From the NCBI GenBank assembly GCA_030146745.1, contig JASLBD010000284.1, positions 1-7,888 on the forward strand: 7,888 bases of DNA. Reading direction: 5' to 3'. Of the stretch, positions 1-3,756 are shown piece after piece (the stretch's first letter is position 1; each line of letters starts with the position of its first letter). The stretch comes from Allosphingosinicella sp. Its GTDB lineage: Bacteria > Pseudomonadota > Alphaproteobacteria > Sphingomonadales > Sphingomonadaceae. The position numbers and the translations under genes were made by a program. The notes beneath the pieces were generated by a model. It was not told where the DNA came from, ran no database searches, and saw nothing but the letters and a program-made list of their open reading frames with translations.

Positions 1-108
1 GCCCATCTCTTCTCGGTCTCGCTGGTTCGAGAAGTCTTCGCCAAGCAGATGCAGCAGGGCAAGGGGCCGGCGGTTCCGGGCATGGGGGCGCCGGCGGGCA
101 ACGCCTGA
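1..108 (+). CDS. C-terminal end of an unrecognised protein (5' end outside window)
   Basis: Frame 1 is open from the first base to a TGA at 106-108 and encodes 35 residues. The first two thirds (AHLFSVSLVREVFAKQMQQG) look like an amphipathic helix. The tail is a flexible Gly/Pro/Ala-rich stretch ending in GAPAGNA. I do not recognise the family, and the visible part is too short to assign a function. Codon use (G/C at nearly all third positions) and a clean stop just before a typical intergenic repeat support a real gene end rather than chance. The gene is probably transcribed rightwards into the palindromic element that follows. Confidence 0.6.
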   Translation, partial: AHLFSVSLVREVFAKQMQQGKGPAVPGMGAPAGNA

Positions 109-119
109 TCGGCCCTGGC

Positions 120-212
120 CGTCATCCCGGACTTGATCCGGGATCCATGAACACCGGTACGAGGGATCTCCCTCGGCCGTGCTCATGGATTCCGGCCTTC
201 GCCGGAATGACG
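120..212. repeat. Composite intergenic palindrome (alphaproteobacterial REP/RIME-like element)
   Basis: The element is bounded by inverted ends CGTCATCCCGG (from 120) and CCGGAATGACG (to 212), which match except at one base. Inside are four nested or tandem inverted repeats: ATCCCGGA/TCCGGGAT (124-131 and 137-144, loop CTTGA), ATCCATGA/TCATGGAT (143-150 and 183-190), CGAGGG/CCCTCG (160-165 and 170-175) and ATTCCGGC/GCCGGAAT (189-196 and 201-208). The single strand can therefore fold as a multi-arm cruciform. Similar CGTCATCCCGGACTTGATCC units are common between genes in alphaproteobacterial genomes. Here it lies 11 bp after a stop codon and before a convergent gene, so it may also serve as a transcript 3' end. 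Repeat status within this genome cannot be tested from one copy. Confidence 0.85.
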
Positions 213-240
213 AGGCGGCGGTCGTCATCTGCCTGCCGCC

Positions 241-585
241 TCACCCGTCCTCGACCAGCTCGGCGACGACCGCGGCGGCGTCGACGCCCAGGACCCGGGC
301 GATGACGATGAACTCGGACACCTCAAGTCGCCGCTCGCCCCTCTCGTAATTGGAGACGAAGGATTGCGGGCGTCCCAGCCGGTCGGCGAGGTCCGCCTGG
401 CGCAGGCCGCGCGCCCGCCGCGCTTCGAGAAGACGCCGGCGAAGCCGGTCGGCGGGGCGCTCGCCACCCGGCGGCGGCGGAGGCTCCTTCGCCTGCGCCT
501 TGCCGCCGAGGCGGACGAGCTCGTCCGCCAGCCGCTCGAGCTCGGCGCCGAGCCGCGCCAGGCTTGTCTGTTCCCTGCTTCCCAC
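241..585 (-). CDS. XRE-family helix-turn-helix transcriptional regulator
   Basis: A 114-residue DNA-binding protein. Residues about 1-30 (from the GTG start) are predicted helical. Residues 34-44 form a proline-rich linker (KEPPPPPGGER). Residues about 48-111 form a lambda-repressor/Cro-type HTH: LLEARRARGLRQADLADRLG supplies helices 1-2, RPQSFVSNYERGERRL the recognition helix and turn, and VSEFIVIARVLGVDAAAVVAEL helices 4-5. I chose the GTG at 583-585 because GGGGAAG lies 7 nt upstream of it on the minus strand. The frame stays open to an ATG at 709-711, but the extra N-terminal residues are Arg/Pro-rich and look untranslated, and that start would run through the inverted repeat at 596-645. 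No ligand domain is present, so the signal is unknown. The inverted repeat beside its start suggests autoregulation (inference). There is no toxin or methylase partner in view. Confidence 0.85.
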   Translation of the reverse strand: MGSREQTSLARLGAELERLADELVRLGGKAQAKEPPPPPGGERPADRLRRRLLEARRARGLRQADLADRLGRPQSFVSNYERGERRLEVSEFIVIARVLGVDAAAVVAELVEDG

Positions 586-595
586 GCTCGCACTT

Positions 596-645
596 CCCCA
601 CGTTAAGCGAAATCCACCCACATGGACTAGTTGCTTTACGTTGGG
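596..645. promoter_or_regulatory. Imperfect inverted repeat, candidate operator of the XRE regulator
   Basis: CCCCACGTTAAGCGA (596-610) and TTGCTTTACGTTGGG (631-645) are inverted copies matching at 12 of 15 positions, with centres 35 bp apart (a little over three helical turns). The left arm ends 10 bp upstream of the XRE GTG start, overlapping the region that would carry its RBS and leader. The placement fits a site for dimeric autorepression. Binding is inferred, not shown. Confidence 0.4.
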
Positions 646-703
646 TTGTCGAGGCCGCAGTGGAACGAATTCGGGCCGTCGCGGCGGCCGCCGCGCCGAT
701 GCC

Positions 704-955
704 ATGGCCACACTCGCTCCGGACCTCTCCCGCTATTCCCGCGTCGCTGTCTGGCTGCACCGGATCCCGCTCCCAGGCTCGCGGACCGAGGACGCTCACG
801 AACTTTGGGAGAAGGTTCACGTGACCCTCGCTTATACCGCTTTGGCACTCCTCGCCCTTCATGCCGCCGGAGCGCTCAAGCACCATCTTGACGGCCGCCG
901 CCACCTGAGCGGAGGGATGGCGCCCTGGGCGCGGAGGGGCGAACCGCGCCCTTGA
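704..955 (+). pseudogene. Remnant of cytochrome b561 (C-terminal part only)
   Basis: From an in-frame ATG at 704 the frame encodes 83 residues. After about 20 residues unlike the family, it reads RIPLPGSRTEDAHELWEKVH, then VTLAYTALALLALHAAGALKHH, then a polar tail. This resembles the end of the bacterial cytochrome b561 (CybB-like, di-haem membrane cytochrome) family. Features in common are the loop before the last helix, the E-x-VH and ALH...KHH histidines, and the final transmembrane helix. Full-length members are about 170-190 residues with four transmembrane helices; here the first three and their haem-binding histidines are missing. The space back to the XRE gene is far too short to hold them in any frame. 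No convincing RBS precedes the ATG. I read it as a 5'-deleted gene, probably non-functional. An alternative is a short membrane protein of unknown function. Confidence 0.6.
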
Positions 956-979
956 AACCTTCCAGGACTTTCATACATT
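952..979 (+). promoter_or_regulatory. Sigma70-like promoter for candidate small RNA
   Basis: TTGAAA (952-957) and TACATT (974-979) are separated by 16 bp. The first base of the -35 box overlaps the stop-codon area of the b561 remnant. Initiation would fall near 985-988, right at the base of the first stem-loop of the candidate sRNA. Confidence 0.5.
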
Positions 980-985
980 TAACCT

Positions 986-1086
986 GACGCGCCGACGTAT
1001 TTCCCCCTTTGCGACGGCGCGTCGCGCCCCTCGGGGCGCTCCTCCCTGAACCTGGCCACCCCGCGAGCATCGCGGGGTGGTCTTTT
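986..1086 (+). ncRNA. Candidate trans-acting small RNA (about 100 nt, three stem-loops, UCCUCCC motif)
   Basis: No reading frame fits here, but the stretch has the layout of an independent sRNA gene: a promoter upstream, three hairpins in series and a U-tract at the end. Hairpin 1 pairs GACGCGCCG (986-994) with CGGCGCGTC (1015-1023) around a 20-nt pyrimidine-rich loop containing ATTTCCCCCTTT. Hairpin 2 pairs GCGCCC with GGGCGC (1024-1039). A single-stranded TCCTCCCTGAACC follows (1040-1052), then the terminator hairpin. The CCUCC run is complementary to Shine-Dalgarno sequences, a property of several known alphaproteobacterial sRNAs. It could belong to one of those families (for example the suhB/MmgR group), but I cannot confirm membership by eye. 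Expression is inferred. Confidence 0.5.
1056..1086 (+). terminator. Perfect rho-independent terminator
   Basis: CCACCCCGCGA (1056-1066), loop GCA, then TCGCGGGGTGG (1070-1080): an 11-bp perfect stem followed by TCTTTT (1081-1086). The U-tract exists only on the plus strand, so it ends rightward transcription (the candidate sRNA and anything read through from the b561 remnant). The stop codon of the convergent 70-codon gene overlaps the T-tract. Confidence 0.9.
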
Positions 1087-1298
1087 CATTTGGGAGGCTC
1101 GTCGGCCGGACGCCCCGCCTCGGCTTGCGCGTCCCTGACGCGCTGGCCATGAGCCTCGGTGGCGCCGTCGAGAAGGCGGTCCGACGTCTCCAGAGCGGCT
1201 TGCGGGGTCAGAAGCACGCCGACTCCGTCCGGTCCTTGGACCGCCACGTTGCCATCTTCCACCGTCACTTCACTGGGCGTGTCGTATATTTTTCCCAT
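1086..1298 (-). CDS. Small uncharacterised protein (70 aa)
   Basis: The protein begins MGKIYDTPSEVTVEDGNVAV and continues QGPDGVGVLLTPQAALETSD, ending in a charged Pro-rich tail (EAGRPADEPPK). It is soluble and acidic, with no signal peptide or membrane segment. The N-terminal half looks like short beta strands and the middle (TPQAALETSDRLLDGATEA) like one helix. I do not recognise a named family, although small proteins of this form occur in sphingomonads. I chose the ATG at 1296-1298 because the upstream residues in the same open frame are Arg/His-rich and overlap the next gene out of frame. An AGGA lies 12 nt upstream, and a 5-bp hairpin (GACGC/GCGTC, 1299-1312) sits between it and the ATG. 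It follows the 63-codon gene by 53 bp and may be co-transcribed with it. Confidence 0.7.
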   Translation of the reverse strand: MGKIYDTPSEVTVEDGNVAVQGPDGVGVLLTPQAALETSDRLLDGATEAHGQRVRDAQAEAGRPADEPPK

Positions 1299-1351
1299 GA
1301 CGCAATAGCGTCCTGGCCCGGCGCCGGTTCCCCGGAGGCAGCGCCGGCCGC

Positions 1352-1543
1352 CTAGGTGCGGCTGAGCGACCGCAGAAAATGCGGGGTGCCAAGCCCGTCG
1401 ACGATCTTGACCGCCGTGGCGCCGAAGCGGTTCTGCATGTCGGGAAGCTGATCGGTCGCGTAGCGGGTGGCGGCGCCGAGATCGTCGAAGGCCTCGCTTC
1501 CCATGGTCAGCGGTCCCCTCATCCACATGACTTTGAAACTCAT
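1352..1543 (-). CDS. Small uncharacterised protein (63 aa)
   Basis: It starts MSFKVMWMRGPLTMGSEAFD, continues with a helical segment (DLGAATRYATDQLPDMQNRF), and ends with a short strand-like part (GATAVKIVDGLGTPHFLRSL). The pattern (strand, helix, strand) is compact and non-membrane, so it is probably a small cytosolic protein. I do not recognise a named domain. The ATG at 1541-1543 is the first in frame; a second, at codon 7, would remove the first strand. Only a weak GCGAAAGA precedes it as a possible RBS. It is the first gene of a possible two-gene unit with the 70-codon gene. Third-position G/C bias is normal for the window. The function is unknown. Confidence 0.65.
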   Translation of the reverse strand: MSFKVMWMRGPLTMGSEAFDDLGAATRYATDQLPDMQNRFGATAVKIVDGLGTPHFLRSLSRT

Positions 1544-1717
1544 GAACAGTCTTTCGCGGAGTGGAAGCCTTCACCTAGCAGATAGGCGTTAACCGACCCT
1601 GCCGGCGGATTGCCTTCCGCGATTGGTTGGTCAGCCGGCCCCGTTCGGCGCTGCACCGTGGCGGAGGGCCGCCCCGTTCGTTCCCTGAGGCAGCCCGGGG
1701 AGGAATTAAGGTCCGGC
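1544..1717. other. Intergenic stretch without a recognisable gene
   Basis: This 174-bp gap separates the secreted-protein gene from the small 63-codon gene, both on the minus strand. I see no coding frame with sensible residues, no tRNA-like fold and no hairpin followed by a T-tract on the minus strand. A 5-bp CCCCG/CGGGG pairing with a long loop lies near the stop codon of the secreted-protein gene. A promoter for the 63-codon gene probably lies here, but no convincing -35/-10 pair stands out. Confidence 0.4.
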
Positions 1718-2245
1718 CTAGAAGCTCGGATCCTTTTCGACGCAGTCGGCGAAGAGGCGGGCCATGGCGGCGCTGCCGGCAATGGGAAAGGCCCGGACGA
1801 GCTTGCCGGCCCGCATTATCTCCAGCCTGCGCCCGCTGGCGAGGGCGGCGATATACGGCTTCTGGGCGATGCCCAGGCGGTAGCTCGGCCCGGGCTTGCC
1901 GTCATATTCCTCCAGCATGTTCGAATGCATGGCGCTGCGTATGCGGCGGCCGTCGATGCGCACCTCCAGGTCGTAATGACGTTCGGCGGCGGCCTCGTCG
2001 TCGAGGTCGAGGGGCGGGAGGCCCGGCGCCCACAGGATGAGGCTGTCGGAATGGTCGTCCCATTTGGCGAGGCGCATCGAGAGCCGTTCGCCGCTCTCGA
2101 GCTCGCGGATCGCCATGCAGTAATTGCCGGCCTCGCCGTAATACCAGCCGTTGGCGAGGCGCCGCGGAGTCTCGACGGGAGGGCGCGCGGCGGACGGCAC
2201 GGCGGCGAGCAGGATCGCCAGGGCGAGGAGGGAAGGCGCGTGCAT
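1718..2245 (-). CDS. Small secreted (periplasmic) protein of unknown function
   Basis: A 175-residue protein with a typical Sec signal peptide: a hydrophobic core SLLALAILLAAV (residues 5-16) followed by PSAA, with likely cleavage after Ala20. The mature part (about 155 residues) contains two cysteines, C43 in GNYCMAI and C168 in LFADCVEKD, which could form a disulfide in the periplasm. The rest alternates short strands and loops (RLSMRLAKWDD, YDLEVRIDG, RLEIMRAGKLVRAFPI). That last segment, ending in a Cys helix, is similar in form to small alphaproteobacterial periplasmic proteins, but I cannot name the family. The ATG (2243-2245) is 2 bp beyond the stop of the amidohydrolase gene. The only Shine-Dalgarno-like sequence, AGGA, lies almost on the ATG, so translational coupling to the upstream gene is likely. 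Confidence 0.75.
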   Translation of the reverse strand: MHAPSLLALAILLAAVPSAARPPVETPRRLANGWYYGEAGNYCMAIRELESGERLSMRLAKWDDHSDSLILWAPGLPPLDLDDEAAAERHYDLEVRIDGRRIRSAMHSNMLEEYDGKPGPSYRLGIAQKPYIAALASGRRLEIMRAGKLVRAFPIAGSAAMARLFADCVEKDPSF

Positions 2246-2247
2246 TC

Positions 2248-3111
2248 CTACTCGGCGGCGATCGCTTCGGGCGGGTCAAGCGCGGCGGCGGCGAGCGCCT
2301 CGGCGATGGCGGCGATGAGTCGGGCGACCCGGTCGAAGCCGGGGCCGGTCGTGCGCAGATCCGGAGCGAGATAGAGGGAGCGGTCGAGCTCGAGCTGCAG
2401 CGCGTGGACTGCGCAAGCCGGACGGCCGTGCCGCTCGGTAATGTGGCCGCCGGCATAAGGTGCGTTGCGGGCGACCTTGAATCCCGCCGAGCGCGCCGCG
2501 CCCTCCGCGGCGGCGACCAGGGCTTCGGCCATGCTCCCGCCGTGGCGGTCGCCGAGCACGACCGGGGCCTCGCCCTCGCCGCCGCGCGGCGGCATGGAAT
2601 GGCAATCGAGCAGGATGGCGATTCCGAAACGGGCCTTGGCGGCCTGCAGCTCCGCCTCGAGCGCGGCATGATAGGGGCGATGGATTAGCTCCACGCGCCG
2701 GGCGACCTCGGCCGCGGCGATGCGCTGCCGCCAGATCGCTCCCGATCCCGCGATCCGCGCCGGAATTAGGCCGAGGCCGCCGCGGGTCCGCGGGGATTCG
2801 ACCGTCGAGTCGGCGGCCGGCCGCGGCTGCACCATGGCCGGATCGAGCTCGCGCTCGTCCCGGTTGAGATCGATTTCGGCGCGGGGCGCGTCGGCGATCA
2901 GGGCCGCCGCCCCGCCCTCGACCGCGCGCCAGACGAGCCGGTCGACGAGCCGGTCTTCCAGGCTTTCGAGCCGGGCCCGCGAGAGCCGCGCGGAGGCGAG
3001 CAGCCCGTCGGAATAGGCCCGGCCGGCATGGGGCACGGAAACGACCACCGGGGAGCTCGGCTTTTCCGGCCCGAGGCGGCGGAAAGGGGGCGTGGAGTCG
3101 CGCATTTGCAT
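2248..3111 (-). CDS. N-formylglutamate amidohydrolase family protein
   Basis: Zn-dependent hydrolase of the N-formylglutamate amidohydrolase (HutG/FGase) family, which releases formate from N-formyl-L-glutamate at the end of one histidine-degradation route. Visible family motifs, in order from the chosen start, are VVVSVPHAGRAY near the N-terminus, DRLVDRLVW, APRAEIDLNRDERELD, the metal/catalytic LLDCHSMPP, VVLGDRHG, NAPYAGGHITERHG and ALQLELDRSLY. The length of 287 residues suits the family. The frame stays open up to an ATG at 3264, but that would overlap the cpdR start and add a Pro/Arg-rich, unfamily-like N-terminus. I therefore place the start at 3109-3111 (or 3103-3105); neither has a strong RBS. 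No other hut genes are in view, so the true substrate may be another N-acyl amino acid. It forms a unit with the secreted protein downstream. Confidence 0.88.
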   Translation of the reverse strand: MQMRDSTPPFRRLGPEKPSSPVVVSVPHAGRAYSDGLLASARLSRARLESLEDRLVDRLVWRAVEGGAAALIADAPRAEIDLNRDERELDPAMVQPRPAADSTVESPRTRGGLGLIPARIAGSGAIWRQRIAAAEVARRVELIHRPYHAALEAELQAAKARFGIAILLDCHSMPPRGGEGEAPVVLGDRHGGSMAEALVAAAEGAARSAGFKVARNAPYAGGHITERHGRPACAVHALQLELDRSLYLAPDLRTTGPGFDRVARLIAAIAEALAAAALDPPEAIAAE

Positions 3112-3262
3112 CTGCAACGTAAGTAGTCCGGATTTGGCACGCAATCGTCTTCCGACGTCCGAAAGCGCCCGTCCGGCGCGGCCGCGCTGGAAAAGCGCAG
3201 CGCCTTCGGGCATAGAAAGAGGCGGCGGGGGCGCATCGGGCGCGGCCGGTTCAGGGGCATTC

Positions 3263-3640
3263 ATGGTCAGGATATTGCTGGCGGAGGACGATGCGTCGAT
3301 GCGAGCCTATCTCGGCCGGGCGCTGGAGCGCGCCGGTTACGAGGTGGTCCCGGTCGACCGCGGCACCGCCGCTTTGCCGCTGATCGAGGCGGAGAGCTTC
3401 GACCTGCTTTTGACCGACATCGTCATGCCCGAGATGGACGGGATCGAGCTCGCCCAGAGGGCGGCCGCGATCGCGCCCGAGATGCGGGTGATGTTCATCA
3501 CCGGCTTCGCCGCGGTGGCGCTCAAGGCCGGCAAGTCGGCGCCGAGCGCCAAGGTCCTCTCCAAGCCCTTCCACCTTCGCGACCTCGTCGCCGAGGTCGA
3601 CCGCCTGTTCCAGACCGAGGACCAGCACGGGCGGCTTTGA
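3263..3640 (+). CDS. cpdR: CpdR-like single-domain response regulator
   Basis: A stand-alone receiver domain of 125 residues with no output domain. Acidic pocket residues are D9-D10 (LLAEDD), the phospho-acceptor is D52 (LLLTDIVMPEMDG), the switch threonine is T80 (VMFITGF) and the conserved lysine is K101 (LSKPFHLRDLV). The TDIVMPEMDGIELAQ and MFITGFA...KPFHLRDLV segments match the CpdR group. In Caulobacter, CpdR is phosphorylated by the CckA-ChpT relay and, when unphosphorylated, primes ClpXP to degrade CtrA-pathway proteins and the phosphodiesterase PdeA. The ATG at 3263 has AGGGG 6 nt upstream. It is divergent from the amidohydrolase gene, with about 150 bp between the likely starts. The gene 116 bp downstream encodes a PAS-GGDEF-EAL protein, the same general architecture as PdeA. 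The assignment rests on sequence resemblance; relay partners are not in the window. Confidence 0.88.
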   Translation: MVRILLAEDDASMRAYLGRALERAGYEVVPVDRGTAALPLIEAESFDLLLTDIVMPEMDGIELAQRAAAIAPEMRVMFITGFAAVALKAGKSAPSAKVLSKPFHLRDLVAEVDRLFQTEDQHGRL

Positions 3641-3756
3641 CCCCCCCCCGGTAGAACTTCGCCTCCCAGGCGCCCGAATTCCCTCCTTAACGAAACCTAC
3701 AGAGCCTTGCGCTATCAAAACCGTGGGGCAGCGGGACCGGGGGCTTGGGACCATAG
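3641..3756. other. Intergenic region with C9 tract between cpdR and the GGDEF-EAL gene
   Basis: Nine consecutive C residues (3641-3649) follow the cpdR stop codon directly. A short hairpin CGCCT/AGGCG (loop CCC) lies at about 3660-3672 but has no T-tract, so it is not a convincing terminator. A TTAA at 3687-3690 and TATCAA at 3713-3718 are isolated promoter-like words with poor spacing. Whether the downstream gene has its own promoter or is read through from cpdR is unresolved. Confidence 0.4.

Noticed and set aside
586..711. N-terminal extension of the XRE protein to the ATG at 711
   Set aside because: The added residues are basic and Pro-rich, the extension runs through the inverted repeat, and the GTG at 585 has a better RBS.
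1610..2374. Plus-strand open frame of 254 codons across the secreted-protein gene and the end of the amidohydrolase gene
   Set aside because: Shadow of two minus-strand genes that have a signal peptide and family motifs respectively; its residues (many Gly/Arg/Ala/Glu) show no domain.
1902..2669. Minus-strand 255-codon frame overlapping the amidohydrolase in another register
   Set aside because: Arg/Pro/Ser-rich translation typical of an off-frame reading of a high-GC gene.
3112..3264. N-terminal extension of the amidohydrolase to the ATG at 3264
   Set aside because: It would overlap the divergent cpdR start, leave no promoter space, and add a Pro/Arg-rich segment not typical of the family.
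3687..3701. CtrA-box-like TTAA followed seven bases later by TACA, upstream of the GGDEF-EAL gene
   Set aside because: Only one half-site matches the TTAA-N7-TTAA pattern, so it is not supportable as a CtrA site.
3641..3756. Cyclic-di-GMP riboswitch before the GGDEF-EAL gene
   Set aside because: The gap is short and shows none of the paired-helix layout of either c-di-GMP riboswitch class.
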